Shown here in pieces: positions 15,923 through 24,874 of a DNA stretch of 64,000 bases (the first letter of the stretch is position 1; every line of letters begins with the position of its first letter). The position numbers were made by a program, and so were the translations under genes. The stretch lies in assembly GCA_937990725.1 (NCBI GenBank), contig CALKQS010000006.1:8918-72917 (forward strand), read 5' to 3'. The notes beneath the pieces were generated by a model. The model ran no database searches and had not been told where the DNA came from. It was given only the letters and a program-made list of their open reading frames with translations. The DNA is from an uncultured Candidatus Saccharibacteria bacterium. Lineage in GTDB: Bacteria > Patescibacteriota > Saccharimonadia > Saccharimonadales > Saccharimonadaceae.

Positions 15923-18553
15923 TTAGCGGTTCTTTTTGCGATTCTGCCGCTGGGCTTTCTTTTTCTTGCGGGCGGCGTTACGTTTGCGGTTGACGTCGGC
16001 AGTAGTTGGTGCCGCTTTTGTTTTGGTAAAGTCCTGATCGCGATTCGCTTCCCCACTCGTGATCTCATTCACACCGCGCTCCACCGAGGTTTCGGCCAAG
16101 CGGGTGAGCTCGGTATCATGCTCGTCGTCCGTTGCCTCGCGTGTGATGGCGTCGGTCTTGCGCACTTGGTAGATCGCGTGGAGCACCTCCGCCCGGAGGT
16201 TAGCCTGCAGGCTATCAAACAGCTTTTGCGACTCGGCGCGGTACTCCACGAGCGGGTCGCGCTGACCCACGCTGCGCCAGTGAATTCCCTCGCGCAGGTG
16301 CTGCATATTCTCTAGGTGCTGCATCCACAGTGTGTCGAGCACCTGCAAGTACACCTCGCGCTCGATGCCACGCAGTAGCTCGCCACCCAGCTCGTCTTCT
16401 TTGTCTTGATACAATTTTTTCGCCGCATCGAGTGCCATCTTGGTGCGGACACGGTCGCGCTTCTCGGCACCGATTTTCTTGATCTCGTCTTTGTCTAATG
16501 GGAAGATCGCGCCAAACTCCTCAGCAAACTTGGGGTTTTGCTTGGCTGGTACCTCTGTGAGGCTCTCTACCGCAGTGCGCAGCAGGCGCTGGATTTCTGG
16601 CTTGATGTTGTCGCCATCAAGGATCTTGCGCCGCACAGTGTAGACCACTTTGCGGTGGCGATTGATGACGTTGTCGTACTGAACAACATTTTTGCGCGCA
16701 TCGAAGTTAAAGCCTTCAACCCGCTTTTGCGCTGCCTCAAGCGTCTTACTGACCGCTTTGTTTTGGATGGCCATGTCTTCTTCTACACCAAGGCGCTCCA
16801 TCAGGCCGGCAATGCGCTCACCCTGGAAGATCCGCATCAAGTCATCTTCGGTCGAGACGTAGAATTGGGTATCACCTGGGTCGCCCTGGCGGCCACCACG
16901 GCCACGCAGCTGGTTGTCGATCCGGCGCGACTCATGCCGCTCGCTGCCGATCACCACCAGGCCGCCAAGTTCCTTCACGCCCGGCCCAAGCTTGATGTCT
17001 GTGCCACGCCCCGCGATGTTTGTCGCTAGCGTCACGGCACCCTTCTCACCAGCGTGTGCTACAATCTCGGCCTCACGCTCATTATTCTTAGCATTGAGGA
17101 TCTCATATGCAATACCCGCTTTGTCGAGCCACTGGGCGATCAGCTCATTCTTGGCAATCGAGCCCGACCCCACCAGCACCGGCCTACCTTGCTCATGATA
17201 CTCCTTGATGGCGGCAGCCACAGCTTTGAGCTTAGCCTTTTCGGTTTTGTAAATGAGATCTTGGTGGTCTTTGCGGGTAATTGGCTTGTTGGGCGGCACC
17301 ACTACCACATCCAGGCTATAGATCTGCTGGAACTCCTCTGCCTCAGTAAAGGCCGTACCGGTCATACCACTGAGCTTCTTATACAGGCGGAAGAAATTCT
17401 GGAAGGAGATAGTCGCCAGCGTCATGCTCTCTTGCTGGACGGGCACGTCTTCTTTCGCTTCGATCGCCTGGTGGAGGCCTTCGTTGTAGCGGTTGCCGAT
17501 CTTGAGGCGACCAGTGTGCTCATCGACGATGATCACCTCGCCATCATTGGTCACCACGTAGTTTTTGTCACGATGGAAGAGTGTCTGGGCGCGCAGTGCT
17601 TGGTTGATGTGGTAAACGCTGCGGACATACTCGGGGGTGTACAAATTTTTTATACCAAGGAGTTTTTGCACTTTGTCGATACCACTGTCTGTTAGTGCCA
17701 CACTGGTGTGCTTTTCATCGAGACGGTAGTCCTCCGGCACAAGCTTGGCGGCAATCTTGGCAAATTGGTAGTAGCTATCAGGGTTCTCAGCCGCAGGCGC
17801 ACTAATGATGAGTGGAGTGCGCGCTTCGTCGATCAAGATGGAATCCACCTCGTCCACAATGGCAAAGTTGAGCTCGCGCTGGCGCACCAGGCCAATCTCA
17901 TTGACCATGTTATCGCGCAGATAGTCGAAGCCAAACTCGTTATTCGTCCCATAGGTAATGTCTGCTTCGTAGGCTTCGCGCCGTGTACAGGGGCGGAGCT
18001 TTTGCATGCGTGGGTCGGTATGGTTCTCATTGGTATAGGCGCCATCGTAGAGGAAGGACGCTTCGTTAATGATCACACCAGTACTAATGCCCAGAGCGTT
18101 ATAGATCTGCCCCATCCAGCCAGCGTCACGCTGCGCCAAGTAGTCGTTGACGGTCACGATGTGCACACCCTTGCCCTCGAGCGCATTGAGGTATGCTGCC
18201 AGGGTGGACATCAAGGTCTTACCTTCACCGGTCTTGAGCTCGGCGACGTTGCCTTCGTGCAGCACCATCGAACCAATCAGCTGCACATCATAGTGCCGCT
18301 CGCCAATCACCCGGTCGGCCATCTCGCGCACCACCGCAAAGGCATCTGGCAAGATGGTATCGAGCGTCGTGCCCTTCTTGTGCAGGCGCTGCTTAAGGAC
18401 CTCTGTTTGCTTGGCCAGCTCTTCGTCCGAGAGCGCTTTATATTTCGGCCCAAGCTTGTTGATCTCGTCTACCTTCTTTTGCAGACGCTTCAAGATCCGC
18501 TTCTGCGGATCGCCAAAAATCTTCGTCAGTGCTTTTTGCTGTGTTGTTGCCAT
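15923..18553 (-). CDS. secA: preprotein translocase ATPase SecA
   Basis: The 876-residue protein carries the expected motor: Walker A TGEGKT (about 107-112), DEVDSILIDEARTP (Walker B), GRGTDIKLGPGV and RGGRQGDPG near nucleotide-binding domain 2, and the LQVLDTLWMQHL scaffold helix near the end. The C-terminus is a Lys/Arg-rich tail (KKKKAQRQNRKKNR) without the zinc-binding SecB-interaction motif. That fits a lineage without SecB, although I cannot confirm its absence. A TATAAT box lies about 60 bases upstream. Confidence 0.97.
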   Translation of the reverse strand: MATTQQKALTKIFGDPQKRILKRLQKKVDEINKLGPKYKALSDEELAKQTEVLKQRLHKKGTTLDTILPDAFAVVREMADRVIGERHYDVQLIGSMVLHEGNVAELKTGEGKTLMSTLAAYLNALEGKGVHIVTVNDYLAQRDAGWMGQIYNALGISTGVIINEASFLYDGAYTNENHTDPRMQKLRPCTRREAYEADITYGTNNEFGFDYLRDNMVNEIGLVRQRELNFAIVDEVDSILIDEARTPLIISAPAAENPDSYYQFAKIAAKLVPEDYRLDEKHTSVALTDSGIDKVQKLLGIKNLYTPEYVRSVYHINQALRAQTLFHRDKNYVVTNDGEVIIVDEHTGRLKIGNRYNEGLHQAIEAKEDVPVQQESMTLATISFQNFFRLYKKLSGMTGTAFTEAEEFQQIYSLDVVVVPPNKPITRKDHQDLIYKTEKAKLKAVAAAIKEYHEQGRPVLVGSGSIAKNELIAQWLDKAGIAYEILNAKNNEREAEIVAHAGEKGAVTLATNIAGRGTDIKLGPGVKELGGLVVIGSERHESRRIDNQLRGRGGRQGDPGDTQFYVSTEDDLMRIFQGERIAGLMERLGVEEDMAIQNKAVSKTLEAAQKRVEGFNFDARKNVVQYDNVINRHRKVVYTVRRKILDGDNIKPEIQRLLRTAVESLTEVPAKQNPKFAEEFGAIFPLDKDEIKKIGAEKRDRVRTKMALDAAKKLYQDKEDELGGELLRGIEREVYLQVLDTLWMQHLENMQHLREGIHWRSVGQRDPLVEYRAESQKLFDSLQANLRAEVLHAIYQVRKTDAITREATDDEHDTELTRLAETSVERGVNEITSGEANRDQDFTKTKAAPTTADVNRKRNAARKKKKAQRQNRKKNR

Positions 18554-18665
18554 GGTGTCAAACTTCCCTCGCTTTCCTCTCTAAGCGGCCATTCAATTCA
18601 AAAAACTCCCCTCATTATACCGGGTTTGCGGCCGTTTGGGAAGGGTGGCCCGCGCAAAGTATGAG

Positions 18666-18700
18666 CAAGAGGCCGATACTCGACTGATACCGGCCTCTTG
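18666..18700 (-). terminator. hairpin terminator after hpf
   Basis: A 10-bp stem (18666-18675 with 18691-18700) lies downstream of the hibernation factor gene. The T-tail is poor. Confidence 0.5.
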
Positions 18701-18722
18701 GCTCGCGCGTCTTGCCTATCAG

Positions 18723-19112
18723 CTACTCCGCAGGGTGATCCTGCTCGCGCTCGAAGCTACGCTTGAAGCGAGCGAGAAGACCACGGCGGCCAAGGTGCGG
18801 CAGCTGATTCTGCTTGTATTTGCGCAGCTGGCCAGCCAGTTTGCGCTCGACGATGTCGGTGGCAGCCAGAACGTTGAGTGTGGAGTCTTTAGCCTTGATG
18901 GTTTGGTCTGGCACGGTAATGACCACCTCTACCTCATACTTATTGCCATGTTCGCCATTGATCTCCTCGATGCGCACCATAGCGCTCACAGTCTTGCGAG
19001 CGTGGCGCGACACCATGCGGTCGAGCGCACCGATCTTCTTGCGGATGTATTTTTTGGTTGGCTCGTCTGGCGAGTATTTGCCAATACCGGTAATGTCGAT
19101 GTTTGCGATCAT
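18723..19112 (-). CDS. hpf: ribosome hibernation promoting factor, short form
   Basis: This 129-residue S30AE-domain protein has the beta-alpha-beta fold region ANIDITGIGKYS, helix KYIRKKIGALDRMV, and EVEVVITVPDQTIKAK followed by AATDIVERKLAGQL. It lacks the C-terminal dimerisation domain of long HPF, and ends in a basic then acidic tail. It binds the 30S decoding region in resting cells. AAAGGGG before the ATG supports the start. Confidence 0.88.
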   Translation of the reverse strand: MIANIDITGIGKYSPDEPTKKYIRKKIGALDRMVSRHARKTVSAMVRIEEINGEHGNKYEVEVVITVPDQTIKAKDSTLNVLAATDIVERKLAGQLRKYKQNQLPHLGRRGLLARFKRSFEREQDHPAE

Positions 19113-19190
19113 GCTGACCCCTTTCGTGTTAGCAACTTGTGCTTATAGTATAGCATGGTTGAGGAGAAAACAGGGGTTGTTATGGGCACA

Positions 19191-19859
19191 TTATCGACGC
19201 GGATAGAGACCTTCAGCTAGTAAGTTCATCCGATAGGCCACCTCTTCTCGTAGCTTTTTAATCTGGTCGAGCAAGGCTTCAGTCTCTTTGCTCTTAGGTG
19301 GGGTCTCTGTGCGGCAGTGCGCTCCTTCGATGAGATTTATGACATCTTTCAACTCTTGCGCATCAGTCTCTGCGCGCTCCATGTCTTGCTCACCATCTTC
19401 ATCTACCGACTGAAAAAACGTGTACGGCTCACTGTCGAGCTGATCTGACCGATCTGCCTGGCTGCCATGGATACGCTCAATTTGCCACTGACCATCATGA
19501 CCATCTTTTGGACGACCAGACTTCGAGCGATACACCACCCAGTCTTTACCATCAGGCGCCATAATAGCGACAGTCGGGCCCAAAACAACTGGTCGACTAT
19601 CGTGCACAACGCCAAATACCGCTATATACTCGCCCTCGGGGCCTGTCAAGAATATAGTACGCTCGGTGGCGTTGGTTTCACCATCTTTGCTGAGCTCTGG
19701 GTTGGTTTGGATACGACGCTCCTGCAAAGCACTCTGCCTCCACCATGCATACTCGAAGGGTCTTTCTGTTAAGATACGGCTGAGCTTTTCTTGCAGCCGG
19801 TCTGCCAATTTTGACGGGTCTTGCCGCTCTCCGTTTGCTGGTGGCTGTTTTTCGTTCAT
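19191..19859 (-). CDS. hypothetical protein
   Basis: The start is the ATG at 19859, seven bases after AAAGGAG; the upstream extension of the frame is ignored. It gives 222 residues. The protein is soluble and acidic. A middle region (about 70-150: TIFLTGPEGEYIAVFGVVHDSRPVVLGPTV, only part quoted) looks like a beta-rich fold with GKDWVVYRSKSG. The last 60 residues form a likely coiled helix (LLDQIKKLREEVAYRM). No family is recognised. Confidence 0.7.
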   Translation of the reverse strand: MNEKQPPANGERQDPSKLADRLQEKLSRILTERPFEYAWWRQSALQERRIQTNPELSKDGETNATERTIFLTGPEGEYIAVFGVVHDSRPVVLGPTVAIMAPDGKDWVVYRSKSGRPKDGHDGQWQIERIHGSQADRSDQLDSEPYTFFQSVDEDGEQDMERAETDAQELKDVINLIEGAHCRTETPPKSKETEALLDQIKKLREEVAYRMNLLAEGLYPRR

Positions 19860-19953
19860 TCTTGCTCCTTTGTTGCAATGCTTTCGTCCTATAATGCAGT
19901 ATATTGTGAGTAATGTCAAATGGCTGTGAGCCGAGCTGTGTCGCTACGTCATT

Positions 19954-20532
19954 TTACGTTTGCTGATTGCGGTAGCGCAGCAATGTCTGGTACTTCGCCT
20001 CTATCTCAACGGTGTGTGCTGCAAGGCTGTCGAGCACTTCTATCAGGCGGCCAACCCGTCGCAAGCTATCCACTGGGACAAAGCTGCGCATGGTTACAGC
20101 TGGTGGCTTGTCCTGTCGTTCGTCAGGATAAACTGGGGCAAGATGCGCCACATATGGCTGCATTGTCTGGCGATCGACCATGCGGCGATACGCGCTCGTT
20201 TGGCCCGTTAGCCGATACACGTCAACTGCTTGGCCACCCACACAGCGGTCGGTTGTGCGGTCAACATAGCCAGAAACGATGAGTGTTGTGTCGCGGAGCG
20301 GGTAATCCTCCCTCGCATGTGTACCAATATATTGGGCGGCTCGGTACTCTACTGCAGGCCTATTATGCTTCCGCGCAGGAAGGACATGAGTCTCTGCCGC
20401 CTCCCACCGCACAGCCCGAGCAAATGCTGCACCGGTGATGTGCCGTACCATCGCTTGGCCAAACCACGCTGCCGCGTACCGCATGGAAGAGGCAAAACGC
20501 TCATCGTGTGGGCCGTTTGTTTCGGACGCCAC
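19954..20532 (-). CDS. hypothetical protein
   Basis: This 192-residue soluble protein is of unknown function. The start is a GTG at 20532 preceded by AGGGGAG. It has an amphipathic N-terminal part and a strand-rich middle (TTLIVSGYVDRTTDR), and ends with helix RRVGRLIEVLDSLAAHTVEIEAK (about 157-180). It begins eight bases after the pyrD stop codon, so it is probably co-transcribed with serS and pyrD. Confidence 0.7.
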   Translation of the reverse strand: MASETNGPHDERFASSMRYAAAWFGQAMVRHITGAAFARAVRWEAAETHVLPARKHNRPAVEYRAAQYIGTHAREDYPLRDTTLIVSGYVDRTTDRCVGGQAVDVYRLTGQTSAYRRMVDRQTMQPYVAHLAPVYPDERQDKPPAVTMRSFVPVDSLRRVGRLIEVLDSLAAHTVEIEAKYQTLLRYRNQQT

Positions 20533-20540
20533 TGGCTCCC

Positions 20541-21668
20541 CTACTTGCGGTGCGCTGCGCCAATTGCTTCGCTAATGGAGACGTAGTCGTCCCGGTCGAG
20601 CAGCTCTACCAAGCCTTCGTTGATATCGCCTACCACCTGCGGCCCTTCAAACATCAGCGCTGTCACCAGCGCCACGAGGCTCGCGCCAGCCCGGATCTTC
20701 TCGTATGCATCTTCCGCCGTGAAGACACCGCCCACACCAATGATGACAAAGCGGTCGCCATACAGCGCATACGTCTTGTGGATAAGCCGCGTGGTGATGG
20801 CCTGAGCTGGCCGGCCACTAAGGCTACCGGGGGTGTCGTCAGGCAAGACACTTGGGTCAGTGAGTTTGCTACGATCTTTGACGAGGTTGCCGATCGTCAG
20901 GCCCGCGACATTATGCTTGTCGATGATGGAGAGAAGCTTGGCAAACTGCGTCCACGTCTTATCCGTTGGCATTTTGATAAAGACGGGGCGCGAAAGCTTC
21001 AGCTCATCCACCGCAGTGAGAAGTTTCTTGAGGCGAGCGGGCGTGGTGAAGGGCTCGCCGCCATAAGCATTAGGGCAGGAGATGTTAATCTCGTACAGTG
21101 GTGCACAGCCGGCTTCTTCAAGCTGGCGGAGGCTGTCGCAGTAGTCGGCAATCGCTTGCTTGGGGCGGACTTGCTTAGGGCTGTTCGTCTTGGCTACGGA
21201 TACGCTGAGCGGAAAGTCGCGCCAGACCCGTGGTGAGTAACTGCGGATCTGCTCGATTGCCTTGGCGACGCCGCGATTTGCCAACCCAACATTCACGACG
21301 ATCGACTGCTCACTAGCCAAGCGACGAAACCACGGCTTGGGGTTACCCTCACAAGGCACGGCCGTTACCGAACCGCCAATCTCAAAGCCGCAACCGATTT
21401 TCTTCGCCACCGGAGGCAGATCAAAATCTTTATCCAGCCCAGCAGACAGGCCGATAGGATTAACAAAGTTGAGGCCAAGAATAGTCTGCTCGAGGCGAGG
21501 GTTCTTGTAGCGCCAGCCACTGAGGAGCTGCTCACCCCGGATAGCATGCAGTGCCCGCGCCGTCCAGAGCATCGACTGGTGCGCTGCATCGGGCGGCCGC
21601 CGAAAAAGAAGCGGCTTGGCAACTTTGGCATAGCCTTTACGGCTCATTTTTCTGATTGTGCGCCCCAT
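20541..21668 (-). CDS. pyrD: dihydroorotate dehydrogenase, class 2 (quinone) type
   Basis: This 375-residue protein has a class 2-like N-terminal extension before the barrel. Key segments are GLSAGLDKDFDLP (FMN site), GFEIGGSVTAVP, INISCPNAYGG (catalytic Ser/Asn loop), VFIKMPTDKTW (Lys), and IGVGGVFTAEDAYEKIRAGASLV (phosphate binding; cited in part). It oxidises dihydroorotate to orotate in pyrimidine synthesis. No other pyr gene is in the window. The ATG directly follows the serS stop codon. Confidence 0.9.
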   Translation of the reverse strand: MGRTIRKMSRKGYAKVAKPLLFRRPPDAAHQSMLWTARALHAIRGEQLLSGWRYKNPRLEQTILGLNFVNPIGLSAGLDKDFDLPPVAKKIGCGFEIGGSVTAVPCEGNPKPWFRRLASEQSIVVNVGLANRGVAKAIEQIRSYSPRVWRDFPLSVSVAKTNSPKQVRPKQAIADYCDSLRQLEEAGCAPLYEINISCPNAYGGEPFTTPARLKKLLTAVDELKLSRPVFIKMPTDKTWTQFAKLLSIIDKHNVAGLTIGNLVKDRSKLTDPSVLPDDTPGSLSGRPAQAITTRLIHKTYALYGDRFVIIGVGGVFTAEDAYEKIRAGASLVALVTALMFEGPQVVGDINEGLVELLDRDDYVSISEAIGAAHRK

Positions 21669-22913
21669 CTAGAGTACCTCCCTGTTGTTCAGATATGGCT
21701 GCAGCACCGTTGGCACGCGGAGCTGGCCATCCGTTGTTTGATAATTCTCGATAATCGCTACGAGTGCGCGAGCCAAGCTCACTGCGGTGCCATTGAGGGT
21801 GTGTACCACCTGAAGTGAACCGTCGGCCCGGCGGACGCGGATGCCGAGATTGCGCGCTTGGAAGTCGGTGCAGTTGCTGCAGCTAGTGAGCTCGCGGTAG
21901 GCGCCATCAACAGGCGACCAGTACTCGATATCATACTTCTTAGCAGCTGGTGCACCTAAGTCTCCCGCTGCGATATTTACCACGTGGTATGGCACGCCCA
22001 GGCTTTGCCAAATCTCCTCCTCCAGCGCGAGGATTTTCTCATGCATCTGAGCCGACTGCTCGGGCAAGCAATAGATATACATCTCTAATTTGTTGAACTG
22101 ATGAACCCGAAACAGCCCGCGGCTAAACTTCCCGGCAGCGCCAGCCTCTTTGCGGTAGCAGGGGCTGTAGCCAGCGTAGAGGAGCGGTAAGTCCTTCTCG
22201 CTTAGGATCTCATCGGCATGGAAGCCCGTCAGTGGGGCCTCGGCTGTACCAATAAGCATGGTATCTTCGCCCTCAATAAAGTACTCGTTACTCTCCTTAT
22301 CGCTCTTGGGTGCAAAGCCCGAACCACGCGCCACGCGGCCACTCACCATGTGCGGCACCGTCATGGGGCGGAAGCCTTTGCTTACGAGGAAATTGAGGGC
22401 GTATTGGTAGATGGCATTCTCGAGCAGCATGAGGTCGCCCAGCACATAATAAAACTTCGTGCCAGCTACCTTAGCACCGCGCTCGAAGTCGAGCCAGCCC
22501 CGGCTTGTGGCGAAGTCGAGGTGATCTTGCGCCGACTCACGCCGCTCACCCCACTGCTTAATCTCCACACTGTCTGCTTCGCCACCCAGCGGGACGTCTG
22601 GCAGGGTGATATTTGGCACTGCCTCGAGCTGAGTAAAAAAGTTGTTCTCTATGGTGCGCAGCTCTTCTTCTAGCGTGGCGAGCTCGGCTTTGAGCGCCTT
22701 GCCTTGAGCGATGAGCTCTTGGCTGGGTTTGCCGCCCTTCATCTGAGCGGCTGTCTCGTTGCGTGTGGTACGCACAGCATCCACCCGCTGCTGGAGCTCC
22801 CGGCGCCGGTCGTCGCACGCGAGAAGCGCAGCGATGGACACCTCATAGCCCTTATAGCGCGCTGCTGCCTGCACCTTGTCGGCATGCGCGCGAATATAAC
22901 GAATATCTAACAT
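21669..22913 (-). CDS. serS: seryl-tRNA synthetase
   Basis: This 414-residue class II enzyme has the N-terminal long antiparallel coiled coil (about 25-105) that binds the long variable arm of tRNA-Ser. It then has motif 2 CYRKEAGAAGKFSRGLFRVHQF and the C-terminal motif 3 LNGTAVSLARALVAI. TATAAT lies six bases before the ATG, with no ribosome binding site, so it is probably leaderless. It leads a serS-pyrD-hypothetical unit. Confidence 0.96.
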   Translation of the reverse strand: MLDIRYIRAHADKVQAAARYKGYEVSIAALLACDDRRRELQQRVDAVRTTRNETAAQMKGGKPSQELIAQGKALKAELATLEEELRTIENNFFTQLEAVPNITLPDVPLGGEADSVEIKQWGERRESAQDHLDFATSRGWLDFERGAKVAGTKFYYVLGDLMLLENAIYQYALNFLVSKGFRPMTVPHMVSGRVARGSGFAPKSDKESNEYFIEGEDTMLIGTAEAPLTGFHADEILSEKDLPLLYAGYSPCYRKEAGAAGKFSRGLFRVHQFNKLEMYIYCLPEQSAQMHEKILALEEEIWQSLGVPYHVVNIAAGDLGAPAAKKYDIEYWSPVDGAYRELTSCSNCTDFQARNLGIRVRRADGSLQVVHTLNGTAVSLARALVAIIENYQTTDGQLRVPTVLQPYLNNREVL

Positions 22914-22919
22914 AACTAT

Positions 22920-22925
22920 ATTATA
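22920..22925 (-). promoter_or_regulatory. -10 box of serS
   Basis: TATAAT on the minus strand, six bases before the ATG. Confidence 0.7.
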
Positions 22926-23087
22926 TCAGATACCACGCCAAGCGTAATGGCAATTTGTTCGATAAAACTTCCGGGCACGATGGCCACCCAGCCACGGTAC
23001 TATTGGGCAGATAGCACGGCCTGCAGACCCCCATTTTTGCCTCACTTTTCTGCTCTCGATCACTCCATGAGCGAGGAGAAACTAACA

Positions 23088-23114
23088 CAGAACCAGCCAT
23101 AGTGGCTGGTTCTG
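23088..23114 (-). terminator. hairpin after the collagen-like gene
   Basis: A perfect 12-bp stem (CAGAACCAGCCA, 23088-23099 with 23103-23114) has a 3-nt loop. The T-tail on the minus strand is weak (TGTTAGTTTCTC). Confidence 0.6.
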
Positions 23115-23140
23115 TAGGGGCTGGTAGTGGGCTGACTAGC

Positions 23141-24658
23141 TTAGTCTGATATCTTGACGATACTCAGGCTTGCATCGGTGATGTTTGCGTCTTGGCCAGC
23201 CGAGTAGATAACAAGCTTGAGCGGCGTCCCGGCCGTTACTCGCATCAGGCGAGTGTATGGCATAGTAAAGCGGTAGCCGTGTTGGTTGTTACTCCACACC
23301 CCTTCTGGGGTATCGCGGGCTGTGTCATTGACAGCCTGGTATACACCACGGGCCGACGATGTATCGTTCAAGCGAATCCGCGATTGGATGAGGTAGACAC
23401 CGTCACTTGGTACAATGTACGATTTACTCCCGGCATCCCACGACCCGCCACCGTTGTTTGTCACGACGGTCTTGAGCGGCACTGGCGCAAAGGTATCCTT
23501 GGCAATCGTTGCAGCCGTCACGCCGCCATTACCATTGCCAAGCGTTGCTGTAAAGATGGTCATCTGGGGGAGGCTCTTCCATTCCATGTCGCAGTTTGCG
23601 GCCGACTTCTTCGACAATATTTGGCCAACCGTACCACCCGCTGGCACAGTGCTACCTGCAAAGGTAAGACCGAGCTGAGATGTGCCGTTGCCCGTGACGG
23701 TCATATTTGGTGAGCATGGCTGAGTGCTGTTAGTCACATTAATCGTTGCGTTGGTGCCATCCTGGCCTTTGGGTCCAGTAGCACCTTGCTGCCCCTGGAT
23801 ACCCTGTTGGCCTTGTGGGCCGGGCTGACCAGCATCACCCTTTTCGCCCTTGAGGTCGGTGTAGGCAATGAGGTTTTGCCAGGCTGTTTCGCCAGTGTAG
23901 CGCCACTGGATGTAGAGTGTACCCTTCTGGAGCTCAATGGTTCGACCATCGGCACCAGCTGGGCCGGTTTGGCCTTGCGGACCTTGCGGGCCGGGCTGAC
24001 CTGGTTGTCCTTGTGGGCCAGCGTTTCCTTGGTCACCCTTCGGGCCGGGTACGCCTTTTTCTCCTTGTGCGCCAGGTGTACCAGGTGCACCCTGCTCGCC
24101 TTTGGCACCTGTGTCACCTTTCGGGCCAGCGTCGCCCTTCTCGCCCTTCTCACCTTTTTCACCATTTTTGCCGTCTTTACCATCTTTGCCGGGCTCGCCC
24201 TTGTCACCTTTTTCGCCCTTGTCGCCCTTAGCGGCCGATGCGCCGTCTTTGCCATTGGCCCCGTTTGCACCGTCCTTACCGTTTGCACCATTCTTGCCAG
24301 CTGCACCAGTAGCACCATCGCGGCCGCGTGCACCGTCTGCGCCATCACGGCCATTGGCACCGTCTGCACCTCGTTCGCCACTCGCTCCGGCCTCACCGCG
24401 CGCACCCTGCTCGCCTTTGGCGCCACGCAGGTCCTCGACCGAGGCAATATCGTGCCACGCGCCATTCATAAATTGCCACTGGATCTTCCCATCATGCTGG
24501 CGCAAGCTCACTTGGTCTGGCCGCACACCCTTGAAGCCGCTATTGTAGCTGTAGCTCCATGGCCACCACCACCACAGTAATATAATGATGATTAATAATA
24601 TACCAAACAAGACAAATACAAGCGAACGACTTGCAAATTTTTTGCGGTGTTCATTCAT
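23141..24658 (-). CDS. collagen-like surface protein with C-terminal trimeric head
   Basis: This 505-residue protein has a membrane anchor at about 13-35 ending in WWWWPW. A short module with KIQWQFMNGAWHDI is followed by a collagen stretch of about 53 Gly-X-Y triplets with one break (GAS-AAK). A second copy of the module (LYIQWRYTGETAWQNL) is followed by about 11 more triplets. The C-terminal domain of about 140 residues is beta-rich and looks like a C1q/TNF-type trimerisation head. Collagen triple helices in bacteria make rigid surface fibres, so a role in host-cell contact is inferred. There are no cysteines in the repeats. Confidence 0.88.
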   Translation of the reverse strand: MNEHRKKFASRSLVFVLFGILLIIIILLWWWWPWSYSYNSGFKGVRPDQVSLRQHDGKIQWQFMNGAWHDIASVEDLRGAKGEQGARGEAGASGERGADGANGRDGADGARGRDGATGAAGKNGANGKDGANGANGKDGASAAKGDKGEKGDKGEPGKDGKDGKNGEKGEKGEKGDAGPKGDTGAKGEQGAPGTPGAQGEKGVPGPKGDQGNAGPQGQPGQPGPQGPQGQTGPAGADGRTIELQKGTLYIQWRYTGETAWQNLIAYTDLKGEKGDAGQPGPQGQQGIQGQQGATGPKGQDGTNATINVTNSTQPCSPNMTVTGNGTSQLGLTFAGSTVPAGGTVGQILSKKSAANCDMEWKSLPQMTIFTATLGNGNGGVTAATIAKDTFAPVPLKTVVTNNGGGSWDAGSKSYIVPSDGVYLIQSRIRLNDTSSARGVYQAVNDTARDTPEGVWSNNQHGYRFTMPYTRLMRVTAGTPLKLVIYSAGQDANITDASLSIVKISD

Positions 24659-24820
24659 AGTTATACCCCTATTTATACCCTTTTGTCTGATTATAGCACA
24701 AGCATTATAAAATTAAAGAGCGTAAGCCACTCTGCCCTCAATTCTCAGCTATTTTGGGGTCTCTTCTCTCGCTCTACCCCTGTTATATTTACAGTAGTAC
24801 TCCTCTTAGCTAGCCAAAAA

Positions 24821-24848
24821 CCCGCTTTGCCTACCACAGCAAAGCGGG
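24821..24848 (-). terminator. terminator of the ABC exporter operon
   Basis: A 10-bp stem (24821-24830 with 24839-24848, CCCGCTTTGC arm) has a T5 run following on the minus strand. Confidence 0.85.
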
Positions 24849-24874
24849 CTTGAGATTCTTCGTAGCTATGCAGA

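Noticed and set aside
17708..18664. 318-codon frame opposite secA
   Set aside because: Shadow of secA on the other strand; secA is certain by its motifs.
23786..24580. 264-codon frame opposite the collagen-like gene
   Set aside because: Repeat composition keeps the antisense frame open; the collagen Gly-X-Y pattern fixes the true strand.
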